The notes under the pieces are model-generated. The model had not been told where the DNA came from. It made no database searches and worked only from the letters and a program-made list of their open reading frames with translations. From Flavobacterium eburneipallidum (GTDB lineage: Bacteria; Bacteroidota; Bacteroidia; Flavobacteriales; Flavobacteriaceae), in the NCBI RefSeq assembly GCF_027111355.2, contig NZ_CP114291.2, positions 1,674,001 through 1,738,000 on the forward strand: a stretch of 64,000 nt of DNA, in the 5' to 3' direction. How positions within the stretch are numbered: position 1 is the first letter of the stretch; every line of letters starts with the position of its first letter. Of the stretch, positions 42,683 to 54,052 are shown one piece after another. The position numbers and the translations under genes are program-made.

Positions 42683-45600
42683 TTATGCTGTTAATTCTTC
42701 TACCATTTTTTCTTCTGTCTCCAAACGTTTCAACGCTTTTTTGTATTCTGTAGGCATTACTTTTACAAAATTAGCCAAGCTATTGGTCCAATCTGCTAAT
42801 AATTCAGCTCCACGAGTACTGTTGGTGTATGATACGTGTTTTGCAATCAATGCTTTCAATTCTTCTGCTTCTTCTGCTTCGATTTCTTCAAATGCAATTG
42901 ATTCAGTATTGCACAAACCGTTGGTGAATTTGTTTTTTGGATCATATATGTAAGCAATACCACCACTCATACCTGCTGCAAAGTTTCTTCCTGTTTCTCC
43001 TAAAACAACTACTTTACCACCAGTCATATATTCACAACCGTGATCTCCAACACCTTCTACAACAGCTGTTGCTCCAGAGTTACGAACAGCAAAACGTTCT
43101 CCTGCAATACCATTGATGTACGCTTCTCCTTCAATAGCTCCAAACAAACAAACGTTTCCAACGATAATATTGTTTTCAGCAACGAAAGTTGCAGTTGCTG
43201 GTTTCTTGATGATTAATTTAGCTCCAGAAAGTCCTTTTCCTAAATAGTCATTGGTATTTCCTTCTACAGTAAATGTTAAACCATGAGCACTAAAAGCGCC
43301 TAAACTTTGACCAGCAGAACCAGTGAAGTTAATGTTTAAAGTGTCTTCTGGTAAACCAAGGTGAGCATATATTTTTGAAATTTCATTACTTACAATAGCT
43401 CCAACAGAACGATCCGTGTTATTGATAGGGTAATTTAAAGTCATTTTTTCTTTTCTGTACAAAGCACGGTGAGCGTCTTTCAAAATTTGGAAATCCAATA
43501 CATCATCTAAACCGTGATCTTGTTTTTCTGTGTTCTTAACGATTCTTTCGCTATATCCATCAGGAGTGTGCAAGATTGATGATAAATCCAATCCTTTCGC
43601 TTTGTAATGTGTAATGGCTTTATTAGAATTGATTTTATGTGTTTGTCCCACCATTTCGCCCAAAGTTCTGAAACCTAATTGAGCCATAATACCTCTTAAC
43701 TCTTCAGCAACATAGTAGAAGAAGTTAATAACGTGTTCTGGTGTTCCTTTGAAGTTTTTGCGTAATTCTTTATCTTGAGTTGCAATACCAACTGGACAAG
43801 TATTTAAGTGACATTTACGCATCATAATGCAACCTGAAGCTACAAGAGGTGCAGTGGCAAAACCAAATTCTTCAGCTCCTAATAATGCAGCGATAGCTAC
43901 GTCACGACCTGTTTTCAATTGTCCGTCACATTCTACAACTATTCTACTTCTTAAGTTGTTCAAAACTAAAGTTTGTTGTGCTTCAGCCAATCCAAGTTCC
44001 CAAGGAAGACCTGCGTGTTTCAATGATGTCAGAGGAGAAGCTCCTGTTCCACCATCATAACCTGCAATTAAAACCACGTCTGCTTTTGCTTTAGCAACAC
44101 CTGCAGCAATTGTTCCAACACCTACTTCAGAAACTAATTTCACATTGATACGAGCTTCTCTATTGGCATTTTTCAAGTCAAAAATCAATTGTGCTAAATC
44201 TTCAATAGAGTAAATATCGTGGTGTGGCGGTGGCGAAATCAATCCAACGAATGGAGTTGAGTTACGAGCTTCGGCAATCCAAGGCAATACTTTATCACCC
44301 GGTAATTGACCACCTTCTCCAGGTTTTGCACCTTGAGCCATTTTAATTTGAATTTCTTTTGCACTAGATAAGTAGTGAGAAGTTACTCCAAAACGTCCAG
44401 AAGCTACTTGTTTGATAGCCGAGTTACGGCTGTCTCCATTGATGTCTGGTTGAAAACGTTTTCTATCTTCTCCACCTTCTCCTGAATTGGATTTACCTCC
44501 AATACGGTTCATGGCAATCGCTAAATTCTCGTGTGCTTCTCTAGAGATTGATCCATATGACATTGCTCCCGTTTTGAAACGTTTCACGATTTCTGTCCAT
44601 GGTTCTACTTCGTCTAATGGAATTGGATTCAAGTTCGCAAATTCAAATAAACCACGAATGGTCATTAAACTTTGTGCTTGATCGTTTACTGTTTTTGCAT
44701 ATTCATTATAACTTGCTTGGTCGCTTAATCGTACTGCTTGTTGTAATTTAGCAATAGTAGTAGGGTTAAACATGTGTCTTTCCCCATTACGTCTCCATCG
44801 GTATTCTCCACCAATATTTAGTCCTAATCTATTTGGAATTAAATTGTCTGGATAAGCATATTTGTATCTTTCACTAATTTCTTTTTCAATTTCATACAAT
44901 CCAATACCTTGAATTCTAGAAGCTGTGTATGGAAAATATTTTTCAACAAATTTTGAGTTGAAACCAACGATTTCAAAAATTTGAGAACCTCTGTAAGAAT
45001 GTAAAGTAGAGATTCCAATTTTGTTCATGATTTTCAACAATCCAGAACCAATGGCTTTATTGAAATTGTAAACTGCTTTATCTTCATCAATACCAGTAAT
45101 AAAACCTTCTTGTACTTGTACACGAATAATTTCGTTTACCATATAAGGGTTTATTGCACTTGCACCATATCCAAATAAGGTTGCAAAATGATGTGGTTCA
45201 CGTGGTTCAGCCGACTCGATGATGATATCAAAATAAGAACGCTTGCGCAAACGGTTCATTTGGTGGTTTACATAAGAACAAGCTAATAAAGAAGGAATTG
45301 GTGCAAACTCTTTATTCACACCTCTATCTGATAAGATAATGATGTTAGTTCCTCTTTCAACTGCTTTTGTAATTTGAACAATGATAGAATCTAAAGCATC
45401 TTCTAAACCATTTAATCCTTTGGCTTTTGGATATAAGATTTCGATAGTTTCAGCTTTGAAATGATCTACAGATATGTTTCTAATTTTTTCTAAATCTCTA
45501 TTAGAAATAACAGGGTTTTGAATTCTTAATTTTCGGCATTGTTTGCTTGAAATGTCAAAGATGTTGCGATCCTGACCTAAAGCTAAACTAATATCAGTTA

Positions 45601-47197
45601 CAATTTCTTCACGGATACCGTCTAAAGGCGGATTGGTAACTTGTGCAAACAATTGTTTGAAATAATTCGAAATCAATTGTGGTCTATCTGATAAAACAGC
45701 AAGAGGAGTGTCAGTACCCATAGAACCTAAAGCTTCTTTACCTGTTTGAGCCATTGGAGTAATCATATCCTGAATATCTTCTAACGTATAGTTAAAAAGA
45801 CGCTCTCTTGTAGGTAAATCGATAGTTTCAATTGGGCAAACTTCAGAAGTAAAAGGTACATCTCTTAAGTGTAATCTATATTCTTTCAACCATTCTTGAT
45901 AAGGTCTTTCAGAAACGATTTTACTTTTAATTTCTTCATCATTGATGATACGTCCTTCGTTCATATCTACCAAGAACATTTTTCCTGGCTCTAATCTACC
46001 ATGGCTCTCTACATCTTCTGGAGCTACTTCTACAACACCAATTTCTGATGCCATAATTAATTTTCCGCTTTTTGTTACGGTATATCTCGAAGGTCTCAAA
46101 CCATTACGATCTAATAAAGCACCTACATAATCTCCATCTGAAAACGGAACAGAAGCAGGACCATCCCAAGGTTCCATGATACAAGCATTGTATTCATAGA
46201 AAGCTTTTCGTTCTGGAGACATTGTTTGGTGTTTTTCCCATGCTTCCGGAATCATCATCATCATAACTTCAGGCAATGATCTTCCAGTGTGCATCAATAA
46301 TTCAACAACCATATCCATAGAAGCAGAATCTGATTTTCCTGGAATGATGATTGGAAATAATTTATCGATTTGTGGACCAAAGACATCGCTTTTCATTATT
46401 TCTTCACGAACACGCATTCTACTTACGTTGCCACGCAAGGTATTAATCTCACCATTTTGACAGATATATCTAAACGGTTGAGCCAAATCCCAAGAAGGCA
46501 TTGTATTGGTAGAGAAACGCTGGTGAACTAACGCCAAACGAGTTACTAAATCGGTTTGTTGTAAATCGGTATAATATGGTCCGATATCTTCGGGCATAAT
46601 AATACCTTTATATATTAAGGTAGTAGTGGATAAACTCGGAATATAAAAATACGAGCTCTCTGATATTTTTGAGTTGATAATTGTGTGCTCCGCAATTTTA
46701 CGAGCAGCATACAATTTAGCTTTAAAGGTAGCATCATCGATAGCTTCACTTTTACCAACGAATATTTGATCAATTTTTGGCTCTGAAGCCAAAGCAATTT
46801 GTCCTAATTGAGTTGAATCAACAGGAACTTCTCTCCATCCTAGAATGGTTAGTCCTTGGTTTTTGATTTCTTTCTCTAATACATCTTTACAAAAAACGTA
46901 TTGATTATCCGTTTTTGGTAAAAACACCATTCCAACAGCATATTGACGTGCTTCTGGTAATTTGAAATCACAAACTCTATTGAAGTATTCGTGAGGAATA
47001 TCAATTAATAGTCCAGCACCATCTCCAGTTTTTCCGTCAGAACTAACTCCTCCACGGTGTTCCAATTTTACAAGGATTTCTAATGCGTCGTGTATGATTT
47101 GATTTGTTTTCTCGCCTTTAAGGTTGCAGATAAACCCAGCTCCACAGTTTTCATGCTCGAATTCTGGTAAATAAAGACCTTGTTCTTTAATTTTCAT
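42683..47197 (-). CDS. gltB: Glutamate synthase large subunit
   Basis: This 1504-residue protein has a class II glutamine amidotransferase domain. The nucleophile is probably Cys 18 in [10 protein letters not shown] after a short propeptide, followed by [17 protein letters not shown] central domain and the FMN-binding synthase domain come next ([51 protein letters not shown]). The Fe-S cluster Cys are in [19 protein letters not shown], and the gxGxG beta-helix is at the C terminus. Together with gltD it assimilates ammonia in the GS-GOGAT cycle. The length is usual. Confidence 0.97.
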   Translation of the reverse strand: MKIKEQGLYLPEFEHENCGAGFICNLKGEKTNQIIHDALEILVKLEHRGGVSSDGKTGDGAGLLIDIPHEYFNRVCDFKLPEARQYAVGMVFLPKTDNQYVFCKDVLEKEIKNQGLTILGWREVPVDSTQLGQIALASEPKIDQIFVGKSEAIDDATFKAKLYAARKIAEHTIINSKISESSYFYIPSLSTTTLIYKGIIMPEDIGPYYTDLQQTDLVTRLALVHQRFSTNTMPSWDLAQPFRYICQNGEINTLRGNVSRMRVREEIMKSDVFGPQIDKLFPIIIPGKSDSASMDMVVELLMHTGRSLPEVMMMMIPEAWEKHQTMSPERKAFYEYNACIMEPWDGPASVPFSDGDYVGALLDRNGLRPSRYTVTKSGKLIMASEIGVVEVAPEDVESHGRLEPGKMFLVDMNEGRIINDEEIKSKIVSERPYQEWLKEYRLHLRDVPFTSEVCPIETIDLPTRERLFNYTLEDIQDMITPMAQTGKEALGSMGTDTPLAVLSDRPQLISNYFKQLFAQVTNPPLDGIREEIVTDISLALGQDRNIFDISSKQCRKLRIQNPVISNRDLEKIRNISVDHFKAETIEILYPKAKGLNGLEDALDSIIVQITKAVERGTNIIILSDRGVNKEFAPIPSLLACSYVNHQMNRLRKRSYFDIIIESAEPREPHHFATLFGYGASAINPYMVNEIIRVQVQEGFITGIDEDKAVYNFNKAIGSGLLKIMNKIGISTLHSYRGSQIFEIVGFNSKFVEKYFPYTASRIQGIGLYEIEKEISERYKYAYPDNLIPNRLGLNIGGEYRWRRNGERHMFNPTTIAKLQQAVRLSDQASYNEYAKTVNDQAQSLMTIRGLFEFANLNPIPLDEVEPWTEIVKRFKTGAMSYGSISREAHENLAIAMNRIGGKSNSGEGGEDRKRFQPDINGDSRNSAIKQVASGRFGVTSHYLSSAKEIQIKMAQGAKPGEGGQLPGDKVLPWIAEARNSTPFVGLISPPPHHDIYSIEDLAQLIFDLKNANREARINVKLVSEVGVGTIAAGVAKAKADVVLIAGYDGGTGASPLTSLKHAGLPWELGLAEAQQTLVLNNLRSRIVVECDGQLKTGRDVAIAALLGAEEFGFATAPLVASGCIMMRKCHLNTCPVGIATQDKELRKNFKGTPEHVINFFYYVAEELRGIMAQLGFRTLGEMVGQTHKINSNKAITHYKAKGLDLSSILHTPDGYSERIVKNTEKQDHGLDDVLDFQILKDAHRALYRKEKMTLNYPINNTDRSVGAIVSNEISKIYAHLGLPEDTLNINFTGSAGQSLGAFSAHGLTFTVEGNTNDYLGKGLSGAKLIIKKPATATFVAENNIIVGNVCLFGAIEGEAYINGIAGERFAVRNSGATAVVEGVGDHGCEYMTGGKVVVLGETGRNFAAGMSGGIAYIYDPKNKFTNGLCNTESIAFEEIEAEEAEELKALIAKHVSYTNSTRGAELLADWTNSLANFVKVMPTEYKKALKRLETEEKMVEELTA

Positions 47198-47605
47198 GCT
47201 AATTAATTTTTAATGCAAAAATAAAGATTTCATTAAATATAATGAATTGAAAACGGTGCTTACTTTCTATTTTTACAGTAATAATAGAAAAACGTTTCTA
47301 AAATGATTAATTATTCATTCATATACATAGAAAATGATAAAATGATAATTTATTTTAATGCTAAAAATGATTTTTTATTAAAAATTAAAATAATTCTTAC
47401 TTTAATAAGCTTTCTTAATAGGGGTGTATTAATGAATTGTTATTTTTACTTCAAATTACACAAAATAAGTGTAAAACAACTAAATTTTAAATTATTGTGA
47501 TTTCGTCTTATTAATTGAAAAAAATATTTTAATGTTAAGATGAATTTTCTATTTTTGTGCCACTTTGTTCTGAAATAAATTCAGCAACTTGTCAAAAAAA
47601 ATATT
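47198..47605. other. Divergent control region of gltB and sucC
   Basis: About 400 bases of very A/T-rich DNA with no credible gene. On the minus strand TATTTTTG (47216-47223) is a -7 box for gltB. On the plus strand TATTTTTG (47550-47557) is a -7 box for sucC, about 50 bases before its ATG. No recognisable -33 element or operator is seen for either. Confidence 0.5.
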
Positions 47606-48799
47606 ATGGATATACACGAATACCAAGGAAAAGAAATATTAGCCAGTTATGGCGTAAAAGTACAACGCGGTTATGTGGCAAACAACCCACAAGAAGCAGT
47701 TGCTGTAGCAAAACAATTAACAGCTGAAACTGGAACAGGATGGCATGTTATTAAAGCTCAAGTTCACGCTGGTGGACGTGGAAAAGGTGGAGGAGTTAAA
47801 TTGGCCAAAAACTTGCAACAAGTAGAAGAAATTGCAGAACAAATTATCGGGATGCAATTGATTACACCTCAAACATCTGCAGAAGGAAAAAAAGTACACA
47901 AAGTTTTAGTTGCCGAGGATGTTTATTACCCAGGTGAAAGCGAAACTTCTGAATTTTATGTTTCTGTACTTTTAAATAGAGCTACAGGTCGTAATATGTT
48001 TATGTATTCTACAGAAGGTGGAATGGATATTGAAGAAGTGGCAGAACACACACCACACTTAATCTTCACAGAAGAAATTGATCCCAATGTAGGATTACAA
48101 GGTTTCCAAGCAAGAAGAATTGCCTTTAATTTAGGTCTTTCTGGAAATGCTTTCAAAGAAATGGTTCAGTTTGCTGATGCTTTATACAAAGCTTACATTG
48201 GTTCTGATGCTTCAATGTTCGAAATCAATCCAGTTTTGAAAACATCTGATAACAAAATTATTGCAGTTGATGCCAAAGTAAATTTAGATGACAACGCTTT
48301 GTACCGTCATCCAAAATTAGCAGAAATGCGTGACGTTCGTGAGGAAAATCCAATCGAAGTAGAAGCAAAAGAAGCTGGTTTGAATTACGTTGATTTGGAC
48401 GGAACAGTAGGTTGTATGGTTAACGGTGCTGGATTAGCAATGGCAACCATGGACTTAATTAAATATGCAGGTTTTGAACCAGCTAACTTCTTGGACGTTG
48501 GTGGAACTGCTGATGCAAAACGTGTGGAATTAGCATTCCGTATCATCTTGAAAGATCCAAATGTAAAAGCCATTTTGATTAACATTTTTGGAGGAATCGT
48601 TCGTTGTGACCGTGTTGCTCAAGGTGTTGTTGACGCTTACAAAAACATGGGAGACGCTATCAAAGTGCCAATCATCGTTCGTTTGCAAGGTACAAATGCT
48701 GAAATTGCTAAAGAATTAATCGATAATTCTGGAATGCCAATTTTGTCTGCAGTACAATTTCAAGAAGCTGCAGATCAAGTACAAGCTGCACTTTCTTAA
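47606..48799 (+). CDS. sucC: Succinyl-CoA ligase (ADP-forming) beta subunit
   Basis: This 397-residue TCA-cycle enzyme subunit has an ATP-grasp domain: [41 protein letters not shown], and [34 protein letters not shown]. The CoA-ligase domain has [46 protein letters not shown]. It pairs with a SucD alpha subunit coded elsewhere. It is monocistronic here, with a terminator 27 bases on. Confidence 0.97.
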   Translation: MDIHEYQGKEILASYGVKVQRGYVANNPQEAVAVAKQLTAETGTGWHVIKAQVHAGGRGKGGGVKLAKNLQQVEEIAEQIIGMQLITPQTSAEGKKVHKVLVAEDVYYPGESETSEFYVSVLLNRATGRNMFMYSTEGGMDIEEVAEHTPHLIFTEEIDPNVGLQGFQARRIAFNLGLSGNAFKEMVQFADALYKAYIGSDASMFEINPVLKTSDNKIIAVDAKVNLDDNALYRHPKLAEMRDVREENPIEVEAKEAGLNYVDLDGTVGCMVNGAGLAMATMDLIKYAGFEPANFLDVGGTADAKRVELAFRIILKDPNVKAILINIFGGIVRCDRVAQGVVDAYKNMGDAIKVPIIVRLQGTNAEIAKELIDNSGMPILSAVQFQEAADQVQAALS

Positions 48800-48826
48800 T
48801 CAAATAAGAACAGTTTATATATTAGA

Positions 48827-48856
48827 AATCCTGAACAAAAGTTCAGGATTTTTTTT
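48827..48856 (+). terminator. Terminator of sucC
   Basis: AATCCTGAAC (48827-48836), loop AAAA, GTTCAGGATT (48841-48850), then T residues. Confidence 0.9.
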
Positions 48857-48967
48857 TGCATAATATGTTGCCTCTGAAATGATTTTGCATATAAAAATAA
48901 AGTTATCTTAAAATTTCTATTTTCTCTCCAGTATCGAATATCTTTACAGTACTTAATCTGTTAAGAG

Positions 48968-50533
48968 ATGAAACTTCATATACAAAATAATTTTACAGCC
49001 GAATTACCTGCCGATTCAAGCGAAATTAATACGCCGAGACAAGTTGAGAAAGCTTGTTTTTCTTATGTAACGCCTAAACAACCTTCTAATCCTTTATTGA
49101 TTCACGCTTCAACGGAAGTGGGGGATTTGATAGGATTATCTCCAGAAGATATTGCTTCGAATGATTTTTTGAATACTTTTTCTGGAAAGAGAATTTATCC
49201 CAATACCAAGCCTTATGCGTTAGCGTATGCTGGACATCAATTTGGAAATTGGGCGGGTCAATTGGGCGATGGCCGAGCTATTAATTTAACCGAAGTTGTT
49301 CATAATAATCAATCTTTTACTTTGCAATTGAAAGGAGCGGGGCCAACACCTTATTCTCGTACTGCGGATGGTTTTGCAGTTTTACGTTCTTCTATTCGGG
49401 AGCATTTATGTGCAGAAGCGATGCATTATTTAGGAGTTCCAACGACACGTTCCCTTTCGCTAATGCTTTCAGGTGATGAAGTTTTACGAGATATATTGTA
49501 CAACGGAAATCCAGCTTACGAAAAAGGCGCAATTGTTTGCAGAGTAGCACCTTCTTTCATTCGTTTTGGTAGTTTCGAGTTGTTTTATGCCAGAAATGAT
49601 CGTGCGAATCTTAAATCATTAACCGATTTTACTATCAAACATCATTTTCCAACTATTGAAAGTGAAGGAATAGAAAAATACTTGGACTTTTTTCAAGAAG
49701 TGACAAATACCACTTTGGATATGATTATTCACTGGCAAAGAGTAGGTTTTGTTCATGGAGTAATGAACACCGATAATATGTCTATTCACGGTTTGACTAT
49801 AGATTATGGTCCTTACGGATGGTTAGAAGATTATAATCCGAATTGGACTCCCAATACCACCGACAGACAAAATAAAAGATACCGTTTTGGCAATCAACCT
49901 GAAATTGCGTTGTGGAATTTGTATAAATTAGCTAATGCTTTGTATCTTTTGATTAACGATGCCACACCATTAGAGTCTATCTTAAATGCTTATAGTGTTG
50001 ATTATCAAAAAAAGTATTTGGATATGATGCGCAATAAATTAGGTTTGAATATTGAAAAAGAAGAAGATGCTATTTTAGTCGAAAGATTAACCGAATTATT
50101 GCAATTGGTAGAAACCGATATGACGATTTTTTTTAGAAATTTGAGCACTATCAAAAAACAAGATACAGCGGAAATTGCTTTCGAAAAAATTAAAATTTCT
50201 TTTTATAATGAAAAGGATTTAACCGAATTTATTTTGAATAATTGGTGCAATTGGTTGGATTATTATAGCAAACGACTCCAGCAAGAAACAGTTACCGACG
50301 AGGAACGAAAAGAAGAAATGAACGCCGTAAATCCTAAATATGTTTTAAGAAATTACATGGCTCAATTAAGTATTGATGCTGCCGATAAAGGCGATTATTC
50401 TATGGTAAACGAACTTTTTGAATTGCTCAAGAAACCATACCATGAGCAACCTGATTTTGAAAAATGGTTTGCTAAAAGACCAGATTGGGCTAGAGACAAA
50501 GTAGGTTGTTCTATGTTAAGTTGTAGTTCATAA
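48968..50533 (+). CDS. selO: Protein adenylyltransferase SelO (YdiU/UPF0061)
   Basis: This 521-residue pseudokinase transfers AMP to protein hydroxyl groups. Family blocks present are PYALAYAGHQFGNWAGQLGDGRAINL, LQLKGAGPTPYSRTADGFAVLRSSIREHLCAEAMHYLGVPTTRSL, FIRFGSFELFYAR, and the active-site HGVMNTDNMSIHGLTIDYGPYGWLEDY. The protein ends VGCSMLSCSS. The CxxC-like ending (C-S-M-L-S-C) holds Cys where eukaryotic SelO has selenocysteine. Length is normal. It stands alone between two terminators. Confidence 0.94.
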   Translation: MKLHIQNNFTAELPADSSEINTPRQVEKACFSYVTPKQPSNPLLIHASTEVGDLIGLSPEDIASNDFLNTFSGKRIYPNTKPYALAYAGHQFGNWAGQLGDGRAINLTEVVHNNQSFTLQLKGAGPTPYSRTADGFAVLRSSIREHLCAEAMHYLGVPTTRSLSLMLSGDEVLRDILYNGNPAYEKGAIVCRVAPSFIRFGSFELFYARNDRANLKSLTDFTIKHHFPTIESEGIEKYLDFFQEVTNTTLDMIIHWQRVGFVHGVMNTDNMSIHGLTIDYGPYGWLEDYNPNWTPNTTDRQNKRYRFGNQPEIALWNLYKLANALYLLINDATPLESILNAYSVDYQKKYLDMMRNKLGLNIEKEEDAILVERLTELLQLVETDMTIFFRNLSTIKKQDTAEIAFEKIKISFYNEKDLTEFILNNWCNWLDYYSKRLQQETVTDEERKEEMNAVNPKYVLRNYMAQLSIDAADKGDYSMVNELFELLKKPYHEQPDFEKWFAKRPDWARDKVGCSMLSCSS

Positions 50534-50576
50534 AAAACAAAAAATCTTAAGTTATTAGCTTAAGATTTTTTGTTTT
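50531..50576. terminator. Bidirectional terminator that includes the DUF1456 stop codon
   Basis: A long stem with AATCTTAAG against CTTAAGATT and flanking A and T runs, arms about 50531-50550 and 50558-50576. The last codons and stop of the minus-strand DUF1456 gene (from 50560) form one arm. SelO and DUF1456 converge here. Confidence 0.85.
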
Positions 50577-51027
50577 TACCAAAATTGAATTTCACTTTCT
50601 CTACTATTTGAGGTTTGTTGTTTCCTTTTGGAAATTCTTTTTTAAACGGTTTTTTTGTGGCAGGTTTTGTTTTAGACGGACTTTGATCGCCTCTGAATTT
50701 GTCTTCGTCTTTTGGTTTTTCCTTAAATTCGGGTCTTTCTTTCGTCCCTTCTTTTGCTGGAATTTCGGCTTTGTGTTTGGCTAAAACCTCATTAGGGTTT
50801 TTAGGATTTTCTTTGGTGCCACGAAGATGAATCACTAATCCGTTTAAGAAATTACGCAACACTTGATCGCCACATTCTACATAATTTTCATGATTTTCGG
50901 CACGAAAAAAAGCACTTAATTCTGTTTTTGAAATCCTAAAATCTACTAATTCTAAAATTTCTACTATTTGGTCATCGCGAAGCATTAAAGCTACACGAAG
51001 TTTTTTGAATATATCGTTGTTTGTCAT
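50560..51027 (-). CDS. DUF1456 family protein
   Basis: This 155-residue protein starts with two copies of the small DUF1456 helical repeat. The first is NNDIFKKLRVALMLRDDQIVEILELVDFRISKTELSAFFRAENHENYVECGDQVLRNFLNGLVIHLRG, followed by a Lys/Pro-rich basic, probably disordered tail (residues about 85-155, KPxKK repeats). DUF1456 proteins (YehS type) are widespread and have no assigned function. The basic tail suggests nucleic-acid contact; that is inference. It is a monocistronic gene. Confidence 0.9.
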   Translation of the reverse strand: MTNNDIFKKLRVALMLRDDQIVEILELVDFRISKTELSAFFRAENHENYVECGDQVLRNFLNGLVIHLRGTKENPKNPNEVLAKHKAEIPAKEGTKERPEFKEKPKDEDKFRGDQSPSKTKPATKKPFKKEFPKGNNKPQIVEKVKFNFGKNKKS

Positions 51028-51138
51028 TTTTATGATTTAAAGTGAAATTACTGCATTGTAAACAGAATTTATTGGCACAAAGATACAGTTTTTAGAGATT
51101 CATCTGGTGTATAATGTTGTTCAAGTCCTTATCTCTTT

Positions 51139-51543
51139 TTATTCTTTTTCAGTTACAATCGATAACAAGTCATTTACAGAAATTGGTTTAGGGATATATC
51201 CAGTAATGTCTGTAAAGGATTTTGATTTGTTTTTATCTTCACTTGCAATTGATGAACTTACAATGTATATTGTAATTTCTTTTTTTATCAATGATTTGAG
51301 GGATTTGATTTCTTCCATAAATTCCCATCCATCCATGACAGGCATATTGATATCTAATAAAATAATATCAGGTACCAAATCAGTTTTTTTGTTATCAAGT
51401 ATAGAATTCAAGTTTGTTATCGCTTCTTTACCATTTGTAAACGAAGAGTGAGACGAAAAGATACCCGCCTTTTGAATTAATTTATTGATGATGGTTTGGT
51501 AAATGGCATCGTCATCTACAACCCAGATTATCTTTTTATTCAT
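51139..51543 (-). CDS. Single-domain response regulator (CheY-like)
   Basis: This 134-residue receiver domain has no output domain. The acidic pocket is in WVVDDDAIY, the phospho-acceptor Asp 64 in IILLDINMPVMDGWEFMEEI, the Ser/Thr switch in IYIVSSSIA, and the conserved Lys in GYIPKPISV. It overlaps the end of the histidine kinase gene by eight bases, so the two are co-translated and the kinase is its partner. Output must go through protein contact. Confidence 0.93.
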   Translation of the reverse strand: MNKKIIWVVDDDAIYQTIINKLIQKAGIFSSHSSFTNGKEAITNLNSILDNKKTDLVPDIILLDINMPVMDGWEFMEEIKSLKSLIKKEITIYIVSSSIASEDKNKSKSFTDITGYIPKPISVNDLLSIVTEKE

Positions 51544-53896
51544 TGGTATAAATTTTAAATGTGGATCCTATATTTGGTGTGCTTGCTACAGTTATGCTAC
51601 CGTGCATAGCGTCGATTTGATTTTTGGTTATGAATAAACCAATTCCTCTTGATTCAGGATTGTTGCTAAAAGTTTTGTACATTCCAAAAATTTTGTCGGC
51701 ATTTCTTTCTAAATCAATTCCAATTCCATTGTCTGAAACTTCAATGACATCGGCATTGTTGATTTTTTCTAATTTTAATGTTATCACTGGTTTTCGCAGT
51801 GGATGTCTGTAACGTATTGCATTTGAAATTAAATTATAAAGAATACTTTCCAAGTAGGCTGAATTGTAATTAATCATAGCGCTTTCTGGAATATTACTAA
51901 TGAAAGAAACTTCGTTTAGTAGAATTTGTTCAGCAAGAATTTCTTTTACTTTACTAACATACTGGCTCAAATTTAAAGGTTGAATAACCAAGTTAACATT
52001 TGTGTTAATATTGACCACTTCGTTCAGGTGCTGCATGGTTTCGTCCAGTGAATCGGAAACAGATTTCAATAAGTCAATCATTTCACCACGTTCTTCTTGT
52101 GAATCTGCTGATTCTATTAAGGAAACGATTGATTGAATATTGCTTGTATGCGATCTTAAATTGTGAGATACAATATATGAAAAATTTAGCAGACGTTTAT
52201 TTTGTTCGGTAACTAATTGTAAAGAGTTGTTCAAATTATTTTCGGCTTCTTTCATGACTGTAATATCAATCATTATACCTCTAGAAATTACAGGTTTGTC
52301 GTTTTCAAACACATAATTCATAATATCTCTTACCCAGATTATTTTACCATTTTTACTAATCATTCGGTATTCATAATCATGGTTAACATAATTTTTGTTG
52401 ACTTTGGCAGATAAAGCAATAGCAAATTCTTGATCTTCTGGATGGATGTGGTCTTCCCAAAAACTTGGGCTAGAGCTGTAGTCTTCAACAGAATAGCCTA
52501 GAATAGTTTCTACTTTTTTGCTTATGAAAGTAGAGGTCATGTTTTCTAAATCATATTCCCAAACAATTCCATCAATGGTATCAATAAGTGATTTGAATCT
52601 TTCTTCACTTTTTTGAATCAATACTTCTGCTTCTTTTCTTTTTGTAATATCCTTGATAAAAGCAATATGAGTATTGGGTTTGTCGTTGATTTCCCAAAGT
52701 GGAGAAACATTAAAAATGACCCAAATAGTCTTACCCGATTTAGTGATGTAGCGCTTTTCACAGGAGTATTCTTCAATTTCTCCTTCGTTTAATTTTCTTA
52801 TATATTGCAAACTAGTACCAAAATCATCTGGGTGAGATAAGTTAGCAATACCAATTTTTTTTATTTCATCAATACTGTAGCCAAGCATATTGCAGTATTT
52901 TTTATTGGCTTCAATTAGATCACCAGTACTGGCATCTAAAATGGCAAAGCCTACAGTAGCTTGGTCAAAAATAGTTTTAAATCGCAACTCATTTTTTAAG
53001 AGTTTTGTTTCTTGCTCCTTGAGTAATTTTTCTAATTCTTCTGGTTTTTTCAATATTTTAGTTGTTAAAATACCAAATAAAATAGCAACTATAAAACCTA
53101 AAAGAACCCTAAGCAATATAGCAGGATATATGGTGTAAGGATTTTTTGCAACTAGATAAAGTGTCCAATCACTATCTGAAATAGACTGTGAAACAAAGTA
53201 ACTTTTAGATAAATCGGTCTTTGAAGGCAGAAAAAAAGTTTCTTTTCCAGTGGTTGGATTTTTTTTTGAAAACTGAAAATAGTATTTAGATTGATCAATT
53301 GATCGAATTCCAGATATATTGAATAAGGTTTCTAATTTGATGATTACCGCAGTAAATCCCCAAAACTTGTTATTATTGTATATGGGAAGTCGACCAACAA
53401 TACCGATGCCTCCTTGTTTTAACTCAAGTGGTCCAGCAAAATAGATTTTTTGAGTTTCAATAGATTTTTTGGCTTCTTCTTTGAGATGTTTCGTTCCCAA
53501 AATGTCTAAATTCATTGCAGCTTCATTCCCTTTCATAGGGTATATGTACTTTATAATTCCATTAGGAACTAATTGTACTGCACTAATAAGAGAATTGGAT
53601 CGTATTAGTTGTTTGCTTATTGAATCAAAATTTTGAGGAACACCATTATTATCGAGGCAAAGTGCAAGTGTAATAGAGGTAGTGTAACAATTTTTTAGCG
53701 ATTGCTCTATATTTTGATGAGCATCAGCTAAAATAGTTTTCATCTGATTTCGTTCTTCTTCTTTCTGGATTTGATTCCGCTGGATGTTTATAGATATAGA
53801 TGCAATAGCAATAACACTGAATAACATAAATCCAGAAGTTCTTGGTCTAATTGCAAACCAATTTATAAAACTAGTCCAATTATTTTCATTTTTCAT
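51536..53896 (-). CDS. Membrane histidine kinase with CHASE and two PAS domains
   Basis: This 786-residue sensor has transmembrane helix GFMLFSVIAIASISINI near residue 20, a periplasmic CHASE-type domain (QNIEQSLKNCYTTSITLALCLD... GIVGRLPIY), and a second helix near 265 (LLGFIVAILFGILTTKIL). Two PAS/PAC modules follow (FKTIFDQATVGFAILDASTG; FKSLIDTIDGIVWEYD). The dimerisation helix carries His about 578 in SYIVSHNLRSHTSNI, and the ATPase domain has NLISNAIRY, DNGIGIDL and RGIGLFITK. CHASE domains bind small extracellular ligands such as cytokinin-like adenine derivatives; the ligand here is unknown. The gene overlaps the response regulator at 51536-51543. Confidence 0.93.
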   Translation of the reverse strand: MKNENNWTSFINWFAIRPRTSGFMLFSVIAIASISINIQRNQIQKEEERNQMKTILADAHQNIEQSLKNCYTTSITLALCLDNNGVPQNFDSISKQLIRSNSLISAVQLVPNGIIKYIYPMKGNEAAMNLDILGTKHLKEEAKKSIETQKIYFAGPLELKQGGIGIVGRLPIYNNNKFWGFTAVIIKLETLFNISGIRSIDQSKYYFQFSKKNPTTGKETFFLPSKTDLSKSYFVSQSISDSDWTLYLVAKNPYTIYPAILLRVLLGFIVAILFGILTTKILKKPEELEKLLKEQETKLLKNELRFKTIFDQATVGFAILDASTGDLIEANKKYCNMLGYSIDEIKKIGIANLSHPDDFGTSLQYIRKLNEGEIEEYSCEKRYITKSGKTIWVIFNVSPLWEINDKPNTHIAFIKDITKRKEAEVLIQKSEERFKSLIDTIDGIVWEYDLENMTSTFISKKVETILGYSVEDYSSSPSFWEDHIHPEDQEFAIALSAKVNKNYVNHDYEYRMISKNGKIIWVRDIMNYVFENDKPVISRGIMIDITVMKEAENNLNNSLQLVTEQNKRLLNFSYIVSHNLRSHTSNIQSIVSLIESADSQEERGEMIDLLKSVSDSLDETMQHLNEVVNINTNVNLVIQPLNLSQYVSKVKEILAEQILLNEVSFISNIPESAMINYNSAYLESILYNLISNAIRYRHPLRKPVITLKLEKINNADVIEVSDNGIGIDLERNADKIFGMYKTFSNNPESRGIGLFITKNQIDAMHGSITVASTPNIGSTFKIYTNE

Positions 53897-54052
53897 TTAA
53901 TATTTTTGGCAGGTTTGGGACCTTTTTTTTCAATGTCTAAATTTAGGTTTTTTTTATGAAAATGGAGCTAAAATATGGCGAATCTTGTAAATTATAGCTA
54001 AGAAAACCAAAATTTACTGTTTTTGTTATTATAAAAACAGTTTTAATAGTAT

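Noticed and set aside
47303..47500. 65-codon frame between gltB and sucC
   Set aside because: Very A/T-rich, no domain, lies in a divergent promoter region; composition fits chance.
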